Position numbers and translations under genes: made by a program. This document shows positions 7,979 through 15,792 of a stretch of DNA of 64,000 nt, piece after piece (within the stretch, counting starts at the first letter, position 1; every line of letters begins with the position of its first letter). Origin of the DNA: Streptomyces cellostaticus (lineage in GTDB: Bacteria > Actinomycetota > Actinomycetes > Streptomycetales > Streptomycetaceae); the NCBI RefSeq assembly GCF_001513965.1, contig NZ_KQ948038.1, positions 78,663 to 142,662 on the forward strand, given 5' to 3'. The notes below the pieces were generated by a model, which saw only the letters and a program-made list of their open reading frames with translations, made no database searches and was not told the origin of the DNA.

Positions 7979-9334
7979 ATGCCACGTGGACGCCACCGCC
8001 ATTCCCCGCCTCTGCACCGGCTGTTGCCGCCGTCGGCGATCGCCGGCGTCTCCGTTGTCTGCGCGCTGGGTCCCTGGGCGTTCTCCGAGGCCACGGTGCT
8101 GCGCACGCTGGCCGCGGCCGCCGCGGCGACGGCGGTCGTCGGCGCGGTCGTGATGCGCCGCTGGGACACCTCGGCGGGCAAGCAGGTCGCCGACCTCACG
8201 CGCGCGCGTGCCAGCGACGAGTGGCGCAGCGAGGAGCGGGTCGCCGAACTGGAGACCGACCTGGAGGAGTCGCGCGAGCTGCGCACCAAGCTGGAGCAGC
8301 GGCTGCGCGCCAAGCGCGCGGAGCTGGCCGGGCTGCGCAACGAGCACGCGGCTCTGCTGCGCCGCTACGCCACGGCGGAGACCGAGCGCGCGAGCGCCCT
8401 GGAGGGACGCCGGCTGCTGGAGATGGAGGCGGCCGAGCCGTCCGGTTCCCTCGCACTGCCGCCCGCGCGCAGCGCCGAATCGCAGGCGCCTCAGGAACCG
8501 GCCGAGGACAAGCCGGGGTCCGGTGCGGTGTTCTCGCCCGAGGGTTCGCGGCTGTACCTGCGGGCCGCGGCGGCACTGGCCCGGTTCGCCTCCGGCGCTT
8601 CCGCCGAGAGCGAGTCGGCGAAGCCGTCCGCCGAGAGCGAGTCCACGAAGGCCGCCGTCGAGAGCGAGTCGGTGGAGGCCTCCACCGAGGGCGAGTCCGC
8701 AAAGCCGTCCGCCGAGCCCTCCGCCGAGACCGAGTCGGTGAAGCCGCTCGCCGGGTCCGAGCCGGTGAAGCCAGCTGCCGGGTCCCGGACCGCGGAGTCC
8801 GGGGTGACGCAGCCCGAGCCCGCTGCCAAAGGAGCAGGCGCTGGGGAAGCGCACCGTGTGAGGGAGACGGCCGAGGCTCCCCGGAGCGAAGGAGGGGCCC
8901 TGGAAGGCGGGGCTCAGGAGGACGAGGCGCAGGGGCAGTCCGAGGCGGCCGACCCGCACGCGCGCGCGGCCGCCGCCCCGACGGCACCGGCCGAGCCCGC
9001 ACAGTCCGCGGGGCAGCAGGGCGCCGGGCACTTCACGGTGCCGACCGCGGTGGCCGTCGTACCGGCCGCGCCCGCCCGCCCGGTGGTCGAGGGCGGGTTC
9101 GACTTCTTCGGCACCCAGAAGCAGACCTCGTCCGCCGCGCTGGACTCCGTGCAGAACGAGGACCTCGCGGACGTCGTCGGCCAGGAGGCCCTCGCGCTGC
9201 ACAAGGCCGAGACCGAGGCCCAGTTCAAGCCTGCAGGCGCGGAGTCGCGCGGAATAGGCCAGGTTATCGACCTGACGGCGCACGACGAGACGGAGCAGAT
9301 CGACCTCCAGGGGCTGCGCAGCGCGGCTTCCTGA
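7979..9334 (+). CDS. Membrane protein with coiled coil and acidic Ser/Glu/Lys repeats, unknown function
   Basis: A 451-residue protein. Two hydrophobic helices (about residues 14-35 and 39-57) are followed by a coiled coil (EERVAELETDLEESRELRTK and onwards, about 75-150). Then come degenerate repeats built on (A/P)(S/A)ESES(V/A/T)K, encoded at about 8595-8775. A conserved-looking C-terminus follows (FDFFGTQKQTSSAALDSVQNEDLADVVGQEALALHKAE and IGQVIDLTAHDETEQIDL). The start ATG at 7979 lacks a strong ribosome binding site. I do not recognise a named family. The architecture suggests a membrane-tethered scaffold; this is inference. Confidence 0.7.
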   Translation: MPRGRHRHSPPLHRLLPPSAIAGVSVVCALGPWAFSEATVLRTLAAAAAATAVVGAVVMRRWDTSAGKQVADLTRARASDEWRSEERVAELETDLEESRELRTKLEQRLRAKRAELAGLRNEHAALLRRYATAETERASALEGRRLLEMEAAEPSGSLALPPARSAESQAPQEPAEDKPGSGAVFSPEGSRLYLRAAAALARFASGASAESESAKPSAESESTKAAVESESVEASTEGESAKPSAEPSAETESVKPLAGSEPVKPAAGSRTAESGVTQPEPAAKGAGAGEAHRVRETAEAPRSEGGALEGGAQEDEAQGQSEAADPHARAAAAPTAPAEPAQSAGQQGAGHFTVPTAVAVVPAAPARPVVEGGFDFFGTQKQTSSAALDSVQNEDLADVVGQEALALHKAETEAQFKPAGAESRGIGQVIDLTAHDETEQIDLQGLRSAAS

Positions 9335-9383
9335 GACCTCGCCAGGCACAGGGCCCGGTTCACCCGCGAGGGGTGGGCCGGGC

Positions 9384-10709
9384 TCAGGCCATCCAGCGAT
9401 CCGGGCGGGCCTCCCTGCGGCCGGTGCGGGACCGCTCCGCCTGGGCGCGCAGCAGCCGCTCGGCCTCCTCGGCGTCCCGCAGACGGGCCGTGACGGTCTT
9501 GTCGGCGCCGGTGTCCACATGGACGTCGGCGAGCCGCCACAGGCGCTCCCAGGGCCCCTGGGTGAGCCGTACGCTCTGGACCTTGGCGTGCGGGACCAGG
9601 GCCAGGCGGCGACGCAGCAGACCGTGCCGGGCGGCGAACACCGTGTCGGTGACCGCGAGGCCGTGTCCGCGCCACCACACCGGCACACACCACCGGGCCC
9701 GCCGCGGCGGCCGCGACAGCGCCGCCGGAACGGTCACGCCGGGCAGCACGCGCGCTATGACCGACTCGGCGACCGCGCGCGGGGCGACCGGCACCAGCAC
9801 GGAGTTGTCGGATCCGGCCACGTCCAGTTCCACCCGTACCCAGCCGCGCCGCCGCCACAGCAGCGGCTCCACGATCCGCACGGTCTGCACCCGCCCCGGC
9901 GGCACCGTCTCGTGCGCGCGGTCGAGCAGCCCGTGGTCGATGCGCAGCCCGTCCGGGGACTCCCCGACCGTCCAGTCGTACTCGGCGACGAACCGCCCCG
10001 CGCTGCTCGCGCCCGCCGCGCCGAGCAGCGGCAGTCCGGTGGCGAGGACCGTCCACACGCTCTGGGTGGCGAGCCACAGCACGGGCGGTACGACGAGGGC
10101 GGCGGTCAGGGAGCCCCAGGTGGCGCCCGTCAGCACCAGGGAGAGCGCCAGCTCGCGCGGGGGCACGTGCAGCAGCTCGTGCGCGGGCGCCTCGCCGACT
10201 TCCTGCGCCGTCTCGGGCGCGAAACCCGCCGCGCGCGCGAGGAGTTCCGCGCGCAGGGCGCGGGCCTCCCGCTCGCCCAGAAAGGCGAGTTCGTCCTTCT
10301 TGTCCGTTCCGACGACGTCGATCCGCAGCTTGGCGACGCCCGCCACGCGCGCGAGGAGCGGCCGCGTGACGTCGACCGCCTGGATGCGTTCCAGCCGGAT
10401 GTGCGCGGTGCGCCGGAACAGCAGGCCGGTGCGTATGCGCAGTTCGGTGTCGGTGACCGCGAAGTGCGTGAACCACCAGGACAGGAAGCCGTAGAGGCCG
10501 GCCGCCGGGACCAGCACGGCGAGCCCGACGAGGAGCATGGTGGAGGTCAGCCGCTGCAACTGCTCGTGCGCCCCGTTCGGGTCGTGCACGGCCCAGCCGG
10601 CGAGTACGGTGACCGGCGCCCACGCCCGCCGGAAGGGCGTGACAGGGTGCAGCCGCCTCTCGGCGACGGGCGGGCGCGCCGGTACGTCGTCGAGGTCCGG
10701 AATCGTCAC
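9384..10709 (-). CDS. PH-domain (bPH2/DUF304, YdbT-like) membrane protein
   Basis: A 441-residue protein with membrane helices and repeated bacterial PH modules. Module hallmarks are FAVTDTELRIRTGLLFRRTAHIRLERIQAVDVTRPLL, then DHGLLDRAHETVPPGRVQTVRI, then ARHGLLRRRLALVPHAKVQSVRLTQG, giving three PH-like copies as in YdbT. The GTG start at 10709 overlaps the stop of the preceding small PH gene as GTGA. These two-gene units (YdbS/YdbT type) are widespread in Gram-positive bacteria, with roles in envelope stress or resistance to antimicrobial compounds in some species. Confidence 0.85.
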   Translation of the reverse strand: MTIPDLDDVPARPPVAERRLHPVTPFRRAWAPVTVLAGWAVHDPNGAHEQLQRLTSTMLLVGLAVLVPAAGLYGFLSWWFTHFAVTDTELRIRTGLLFRRTAHIRLERIQAVDVTRPLLARVAGVAKLRIDVVGTDKKDELAFLGEREARALRAELLARAAGFAPETAQEVGEAPAHELLHVPPRELALSLVLTGATWGSLTAALVVPPVLWLATQSVWTVLATGLPLLGAAGASSAGRFVAEYDWTVGESPDGLRIDHGLLDRAHETVPPGRVQTVRIVEPLLWRRRGWVRVELDVAGSDNSVLVPVAPRAVAESVIARVLPGVTVPAALSRPPRRARWCVPVWWRGHGLAVTDTVFAARHGLLRRRLALVPHAKVQSVRLTQGPWERLWRLADVHVDTGADKTVTARLRDAEEAERLLRAQAERSRTGRREARPDRWMA

Positions 10710-11209
10710 AGTCCCGCCGATCGGGCCTCGCCCAGCTCCGTGAGCCGGTCGCGCAGCCGCTCCGCCTCGGCCGGGTCCAGCCCCGGGATGGTCGCGTCGG
10801 TCGCCGCGGCCGCGGTGTGCAGCTGCACGCTGGCCAGCCCGAAGTACCGCTCGACGGGGCCCGAGGTGACCTCCACCAGCTGCATCCGCCCGTACGGCAC
10901 CACGGTCTCCTCGCGCCACAGGACACCCCGGCTGATCAGCAGGTCGTCGGCGCGCTCGGCATACCGCCAGGAGCGCCAGTTGCGGCCCAGCAGCCGCCAG
11001 CCCCATGCGGCCAGGGCCAGGGGGAGCAGCGCGAAGGCGGCCCAGGCCGGCCCCACGAGCAGGCCGGGCAGCAGCCCCGCCGCGAGGGCCAGCACGCCCG
11101 TCCACGTCACCAGCAGCAGTCGTCGCATGCGCAGCAGGCCGGGCGGCAGCCCCCGCCAGACCGGCTCGTCCCCCGCCACCCCGGTCTCTTCCGGGCTCCC
11201 CGTTTCCAT
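10706..11209 (-). CDS. PH-domain (bPH2/DUF304, YdbS-like) small membrane protein
   Basis: A 167-residue protein. It has two membrane helices (about LLLVTWTGVLALAAGLLPGLL and AAFALLPLALAAWGW) followed by one PH module: ERADDLLISRGVLWREETVVPYGRMQLVEVTSGPVERYFGLASVQLHTAA. It is translationally coupled to the larger PH protein by a GTGA overlap, so the two probably form a complex. It diverges from the nuoD-like gene with only 31 bases between start codons. Confidence 0.85.
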   Translation of the reverse strand: METGSPEETGVAGDEPVWRGLPPGLLRMRRLLLVTWTGVLALAAGLLPGLLVGPAWAAFALLPLALAAWGWRLLGRNWRSWRYAERADDLLISRGVLWREETVVPYGRMQLVEVTSGPVERYFGLASVQLHTAAAATDATIPGLDPAEAERLRDRLTELGEARSAGL

Positions 11210-11240
11210 GGGGCCAGCGTACGTAGGGGAAACTGGGTCC

Positions 11241-12389
11241 ATGACTGCGACGGAGACCACGGTCGGGATCGGCGGAGCCGCCGAGAGCACCGACATGGTG
11301 CTCAACATCGGCCCCCAGCATCCGTCCACGCACGGTGTGCTGCGGCTCAAGCTGGTGCTGGACGGGGAGCGCATCCGGCACGCGGAGCCGGTGATCGGCT
11401 ACATGCACCGGGGCGCGGAGAAGCTCTTCGAGGCGCGCGACTACCGGCAGATCATCATGCTCGCCAACCGCCACGACTGGCTGTCGGCGTTCTCGAACGA
11501 GCTGGGCGTGGTCCTCGCCGTGGAGCGGATGCTCGGCATGGAGGTCCCCGAGCGCGCGGTGTGGACGCGCACGCTGCTCGCCGAGCTGAACCGGGTCCTG
11601 AACCACCTGATGTTCCTCGGGTCGTACCCGCTGGAGCTGGGCGGGATCACGCCCGTCTTCTACGCGTTCCGGGAGCGCGAGGTGCTCCAGAACGTCATGG
11701 AGGAGGTCTCCGGCGGGCGCATGCACTACATGTTCAACCGTGTGGGCGGCCTCAAGGAGGACCTGCCGGCCGGGTGGAGTGCACGCGCGCGTGCCGCGGT
11801 CGCCGCGGTGCGCTCCCGCATGGACGTCTTCGACGACCTGGTGCTCGGCAACGAGATCTTCCGGGGGCGCACGCGGGGCGTGGGGACGCTTGCGCCTGAG
11901 ACCGTGCACGCCTACGGCGTGAGCGGGCCCATCGCGCGCGCCTCCGGCGTCGACTTCGACCTGCGGCGCGACGAGCCGTACCTGGCCTACCCGGAGCTTC
12001 AGGACACGCTGAAGGTCGTCACCCGCGGCGAGGGCGACTGTCTCGCCCGCTTCGAGTGCCTGCTGGAGCAGACCCACAACGCGCTGGACCTCGCCGACGC
12101 CTGCCTGGACCGGCTCGCAGAGCTGTCGCCCGGACCGATCAACCAGCGGCTGCCCAAGGTGCTCAAGGCGCCCGAGGGGCACACGTACGCGTGGACCGAG
12201 AACCCGCTCGGCATCAACGGCTACTACCTGGTCAGCAAGGGCGAGAAGACCCCGTACCGGCTGAAGCTGCGCTCGGCGTCGTACAACAACATCCAGGCGC
12301 TGACCGAGCTGCTGCCGGGGACGCTGGTGGCGGACATGGTGGCGATCCTCGGGTCGATGTTCTTCGTGGTCGGAGACATCGACAAGTAG
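11241..12389 (+). CDS. nuoD2: Orphan NADH-quinone oxidoreductase subunit D-like protein (NuoD2)
   Basis: A 382-residue homologue of the 49-kDa/NuoD subunit of complex I. Family motifs are LNIGPQHPSTHGVLRLKL (21-38), GYMHRGAEKLFE (53-64), HLMFLGSYPLELGGITPVFYAFRERE and the C-terminal LVADMVAILGSMFFVVGDIDK. No other complex I gene is present in the window. The His of the quinone pocket (H31, equivalent to Thermus Nqo4 His38) is kept, but the quinone-binding Tyr (Nqo4 Tyr87) is replaced by Trp80 in NRHDWLSAF. Arg57 in HRG matches the arginine methylated in mitochondrial NDUFS2. It is convergent with the MidA-like gene. Streptomyces carry a separate full nuo operon, so this is a second copy. Confidence 0.88.
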   Translation: MTATETTVGIGGAAESTDMVLNIGPQHPSTHGVLRLKLVLDGERIRHAEPVIGYMHRGAEKLFEARDYRQIIMLANRHDWLSAFSNELGVVLAVERMLGMEVPERAVWTRTLLAELNRVLNHLMFLGSYPLELGGITPVFYAFREREVLQNVMEEVSGGRMHYMFNRVGGLKEDLPAGWSARARAAVAAVRSRMDVFDDLVLGNEIFRGRTRGVGTLAPETVHAYGVSGPIARASGVDFDLRRDEPYLAYPELQDTLKVVTRGEGDCLARFECLLEQTHNALDLADACLDRLAELSPGPINQRLPKVLKAPEGHTYAWTENPLGINGYYLVSKGEKTPYRLKLRSASYNNIQALTELLPGTLVADMVAILGSMFFVVGDIDK

Positions 12390-12416
12390 GGGCGAGCAGG
12401 GGCAGCCAGGACGGCT

Positions 12417-13583
12417 CTAGGCGTCCCGCGGGAGCGGGTCCGGAATTCCAACCGGCTGGAGCAGCCAGCCGAAGCCGCCGAGGCCGCCGGGAGCGGTGAG
12501 TTCGGCGGCCTCGCCGGCGCTTGCGAGGGCGCGTACGTAGGCCGCGGGGTCCGTGGAGGCGAGCGCGAGCGGGGGGCGTGCGCCGGTGAGGTCCAGGGCG
12601 TGCAAGGCGGCGCGTTGCGTGAGAAGGCGCGCGGCGGGGAGTGCGCGCGCTGTGCCGGGGGACGTGCAAGCCGGATCGGGCGACGTGTGCGCCGTGTCAG
12701 AGGGCGTGTGCGCTGTGTGGGCGGTACCTGAGGGCGTGTGGGCGGTGCCCGAGGGCGTGCGTGTCGTGCCGGCCGCCGTGCGCGCGGCCGCGCATGCGTC
12801 AAGCGCGACATGCGCCGTGATGTCGCACGAGCCGTCCGGCACGGGCGCCGTCTCGCGGCCCTCCCGGAAGCCGGTGAGCGTCCCGAACGGGGGGCGCGCG
12901 TCCGTGGTGTGCGCGTAGTCCACGGCCACCGCGAGCCCCTGCACCACCCGGTCCACCGCCGCCGCCCACGCCAGGTCCCTGGGCAGCCCGATCTCCGCGC
13001 GCAGTCCCTCCTCGGCCGGCAGCGGCCACCACCGTGCCAGCCAGTCCGCCGCCACGCCCGACACGGGCTCCCCGAGCCGCTCGGTGCCGTCCGCCGCGAC
13101 GAGCACCAGCCGGGGCACACCCGCCGAGTCCACCTCGGCGACGTCCACCGGCACGTTGTCCAGCCACTCGTTGGCGAACAGCAGCCCGGTGATCGCGTCC
13201 GGGGGTTCGCTCAGCCAGGTGATCCGTGCGTCGAGCCCGGCCGGGCGGTCGGCGACCTCGACGGCGTACCCGCGCGCGCGGGCGGCGACATCGGCCGGGA
13301 GGGCGGCGAGCACGCCGGTGACCAGCTCGCCCCGCCCTGCTCCCAGGTCGACGAAGTCCAGCGTCGCGGGCCGCCCCAGCGCCTGGTCGACCCGGCACAG
13401 CAGCCGGGCCACGGCCCGTGCGAACAGCGGGGACGCGTGCACGGACGTACGGAAGTGTCCGGCCGGGCCCTCGGGCCGCCGGTAGAAGCCGGCGGGCCCG
13501 TACAGCGCCGCCTCGGCCGCCGCGCGCCAGCCGCGTCCGTCCCCGGGCGGCGCTTCCGCTTCCCTCGCCGTCTCATCCGTCAC
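12417..13583 (-). CDS. MidA/NDUFAF7-family (DUF185) SAM-dependent methyltransferase-like protein
   Basis: A 388-residue protein starting at GTG 13583. Family signs are AALYGPAGFYRR (26-36), the SAM-binding loop DFVDLGAGRGELV (76-88), LLFANEWLDNVPVDV (132-146), AVDYAHT and DITAHVALD. In eukaryotes NDUFAF7 dimethylates an arginine of the NDUFS2 (NuoD) subunit and is required for complex I assembly. Here the gene ends 28 bases from an orphan nuoD-like gene on the other strand, which supports a matching role. A Thr/Ser/Pro/His-rich insertion (residues 265-312) interrupts the conserved fold before the LLTQRAALHALDL segment. Confidence 0.78.
   Translation of the reverse strand: MTDETAREAEAPPGDGRGWRAAAEAALYGPAGFYRRPEGPAGHFRTSVHASPLFARAVARLLCRVDQALGRPATLDFVDLGAGRGELVTGVLAALPADVAARARGYAVEVADRPAGLDARITWLSEPPDAITGLLFANEWLDNVPVDVAEVDSAGVPRLVLVAADGTERLGEPVSGVAADWLARWWPLPAEEGLRAEIGLPRDLAWAAAVDRVVQGLAVAVDYAHTTDARPPFGTLTGFREGRETAPVPDGSCDITAHVALDACAAARTAAGTTRTPSGTAHTPSGTAHTAHTPSDTAHTSPDPACTSPGTARALPAARLLTQRAALHALDLTGARPPLALASTDPAAYVRALASAGEAAELTAPGGLGGFGWLLQPVGIPDPLPRDA
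12648..12791 (-). repeat. Degenerate short repeats encoding a low-complexity insert in the MidA-like protein
   Basis: About 144 in-frame bases made of variants of a 21-24-base unit encode repeats of the type (T)PSGTAHT / SDTAHT. Neighbouring sequence on both sides is conserved family core, so this looks like a recent slippage expansion. Confidence 0.7.
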
Positions 13584-13701
13584 CGGAACAGACTAGGCGC
13601 ACAGGTGATCACTGCCTCCACCTTGCGGAGTACGCGCGCCGGGCGCGGATCGGCCCTCCGGTTGACCCCTGCACCTATCGCACTTCCCTACTCTGGGTTA
13701 C

Positions 13702-14907
13702 GTGCAGCGCCTCTATGACTTCCTCCGCAGGCACCCGACGTGGGTCGACAGCTTCTGGGCCGTCGCCCTGTTCGGGATCTCCGGCGTGAGCGTGTCCAAC
13801 CTGAACGGGGCGCCGAACCACCACATGTCGCTCGTCCCGGGCCTGGCGGTGTCCGCCGTCCTGTGCCTCGTCGTGGCGCTGCGCCGCCGCTTCCCGGAGC
13901 CGATGCTGCTGCTGGCCCTCGCGGCCGGGCTGGTCCAGCTGGTCCTGGACATCGAGACGACCGCCGCCGACTTCGCCATGCTGGTGATCACCTACACGGT
14001 CGCCGCGGTCGGGGCGCGCTGGGCCTCCAGGCTCTCGCTCGTGGTCAGCCTGTCCGCGGCGGCCCTGGCGCAGATCCGCTGGCCGGACGAGCAGAGCAGC
14101 ATGCCGGGGAAGATCGCGGTCGTGGTGTTCCAGACCGTGCCCTTCGCCCTGGCCTGGGTGCTCGGCGACTCCATGCGCACCCGCCGCGCCTACTTCGCCC
14201 AGCTGGAGGAGCGCGCCGCCCGGCTGGAGAAGGAGCGCGAGGCGCAGGCCAAGGTGGCGGTCGCCGCCGAGCGCGCCCGGATCGCGCGCGAGCTGCACGA
14301 CGTCGTCGCGCACAACGTGTCGGTGATGGTGGTCCAGGCCGACGGCGCCGCCTACGTCCTCGACGCCGCCCCCGACCAGGCGAAGAAGGCCCTGGAGACG
14401 ATCTCCTCCACCGGCCGCCAGGCCCTCGCCGAGATGCGCCGCCTGCTCGGCGTACTGCGCACCGGGGAGCACCAGGAGAGCGGGGAGTACGTCCCGCAGC
14501 CGGACGTCGAGCAGATCGACGACCTCATCGAACAGTGCCGCAGCTCCGGCCTCCCTGTCGACTTCAAGGTCGAGGGCACCCCGCGCCCGCTGCCCAGCGG
14601 AGTGGAGCTGACCGCGTACCGCATCGTGCAGGAGGCGCTCACCAACACCCGCAAGCACGGCGGGCCGAACGCGGGCGCGAGCGTGCGGCTGGTCTACTTC
14701 GACGACGGGCTCGGCCTGCTCGTCGAGGACGACGGCAAGGGCGCCCCGCACGAGCTGTACGAGGAGGGCGGCGCCGACGGCCAGGGGCACGGCCTGATCG
14801 GCATGCGCGAGCGGGTCGGCATGGTCGGCGGCACCCTGGACGCGGGCCCGCGCCCGGGCGGAGGATTCCGCATCAGCGTGCTGCTCCCGCTCAAACCGGC
14901 GCACTGA
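13702..14907 (+). CDS. Two-component sensor histidine kinase, NarL/DesK type (HisKA_3)
   Basis: A 401-residue protein starting at GTG 13702. The N-terminal half has about five or six membrane helices (about 16-155). A linker coiled coil (FAQLEERAARLEKEREAQ) leads to the HisKA_3 dimerisation domain ARIARELHDVVAHNVSVMVVQ, with phosphoacceptor His199. The ATPase domain shows the N box EALTNTRKHGG and G boxes VEDDGKG and GHGLIGMRERV. The cognate response regulator follows after 68 bases. The stimulus is unknown; the lack of a large extracellular domain suggests intramembrane sensing. Confidence 0.93.
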   Translation: MQRLYDFLRRHPTWVDSFWAVALFGISGVSVSNLNGAPNHHMSLVPGLAVSAVLCLVVALRRRFPEPMLLLALAAGLVQLVLDIETTAADFAMLVITYTVAAVGARWASRLSLVVSLSAAALAQIRWPDEQSSMPGKIAVVVFQTVPFALAWVLGDSMRTRRAYFAQLEERAARLEKEREAQAKVAVAAERARIARELHDVVAHNVSVMVVQADGAAYVLDAAPDQAKKALETISSTGRQALAEMRRLLGVLRTGEHQESGEYVPQPDVEQIDDLIEQCRSSGLPVDFKVEGTPRPLPSGVELTAYRIVQEALTNTRKHGGPNAGASVRLVYFDDGLGLLVEDDGKGAPHELYEEGGADGQGHGLIGMRERVGMVGGTLDAGPRPGGGFRISVLLPLKPAH

Positions 14908-14975
14908 CATCGCCGTGCGCCCCTGTTGGTACCTGTAACACCCCCGGCCCCGCCCGCCCGAACGAAAGAGACCCG

Positions 14976-15647
14976 ATGACGATCCGCGTGATGCTCGTCG
15001 ACGACCAGGTGCTGCTGCGCACCGGGTTCCGGATGGTGCTCGCCGCCCAGCCGGACATGGAGGTCGTCGCGGAGGCGGGCGACGGCGTCGAGGCCCTCCA
15101 GGTGGTGCGCTCCACCGCCGTCGACGTCGTCCTGATGGACGTCCGTATGCCGAAGCTGGACGGCGTGGAGGCCACCCGGCGGATCTGCGCGGAGCCCAAT
15201 CCCCCGAAGGTGCTGATCCTGACCACCTTCGACCTGGACGAGTACGCCTTCTCCGGGCTGAAGGCGGGCGCCTCCGGCTTCATGCTCAAGGACGTGCCGC
15301 CCGGCGAGCTGCTGGCGGCCATCCGTGCCGTGCACAGCGGCGACGCGGTCGTGGCCCCGTCCACCACCCGGCGCCTGCTGGACCGGTTCGCGCCGATGCT
15401 GCCCTCCGCCGGCAAGGAGCCCCAGCACAAGGAGCTGGAGCGGCTCACCGGCCGGGAGCGCGAGGTCATGGTGCTGGTCGCGCAGGGGCTGTCCAACGGC
15501 GAGATCGCGGCCCGGCTGGTGCTGTCCGAGGCGACGGTGAAGACCCATGTGGGCCGCATCCTGACCAAGCTCGGCCTCAGGGACCGGGTGCAGGTGGTGG
15601 TGCTGGCCTACGAGACGGGGCTGGTGCGGGCCGGCGGCCACGGCTGA
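14976..15647 (+). CDS. Response regulator, NarL/LuxR family
   Basis: A 223-residue protein. The receiver domain has acidic pocket residues D9/D10, phosphoacceptor D55 (VVLMDVRMP), T in ILTTF and K in GFMLKD. The C-terminal LuxR-type HTH is ELERLTGREREVMVLVAQGLSNGEIAARLVLSEATVKTHVGRILTKLGLRDR. It pairs with the histidine kinase immediately upstream. Targets are not apparent; the neighbouring ArsR-type gene is on the opposite strand. A structured intergenic repeat begins right after the stop. Confidence 0.94.
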   Translation: MTIRVMLVDDQVLLRTGFRMVLAAQPDMEVVAEAGDGVEALQVVRSTAVDVVLMDVRMPKLDGVEATRRICAEPNPPKVLILTTFDLDEYAFSGLKAGASGFMLKDVPPGELLAAIRAVHSGDAVVAPSTTRRLLDRFAPMLPSAGKEPQHKELERLTGREREVMVLVAQGLSNGEIAARLVLSEATVKTHVGRILTKLGLRDRVQVVVLAYETGLVRAGGHG

Positions 15648-15655
15648 CGCCCCGC

Positions 15656-15776
15656 GGCCCTGAAGGGGCGCGGGGCTGTATCGCTATGCGGCTCCGCCGC
15701 GCGGGCGCGACCAGCCACGACGGTGCCGCAGGCGATCGACGGCACATCGCGCCCCGCGGCGGAGCCGCATAGCGGC
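15656..15776 (+). repeat. Intergenic repeat copy A with 20-bp inverted repeat
   Basis: Lies directly 3' of the response regulator stop. It starts with a CCCTGAAGGGGCGCGGGGCT-type block. It contains perfect 20-base arms at 15682-15701 and 15755-15774 (CGCTATGCGGCTCCGCCGCG and its complement), able to form a long hairpin. Related sequences occur at 40206, 45743 and 52214, each just downstream of a gene end. It may act as a transcription or mRNA 3' boundary. Confidence 0.75.
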
Positions 15777-15792
15777 ACAGCAAGCGGAGCGC

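Noticed and set aside
9384..12182. 932-residue open frame on the minus strand
   Set aside because: Only its C-terminal 441 residues (start 10709) have family similarity; the rest runs antisense through nuoD2 and the small PH gene, a usual artefact of high GC.
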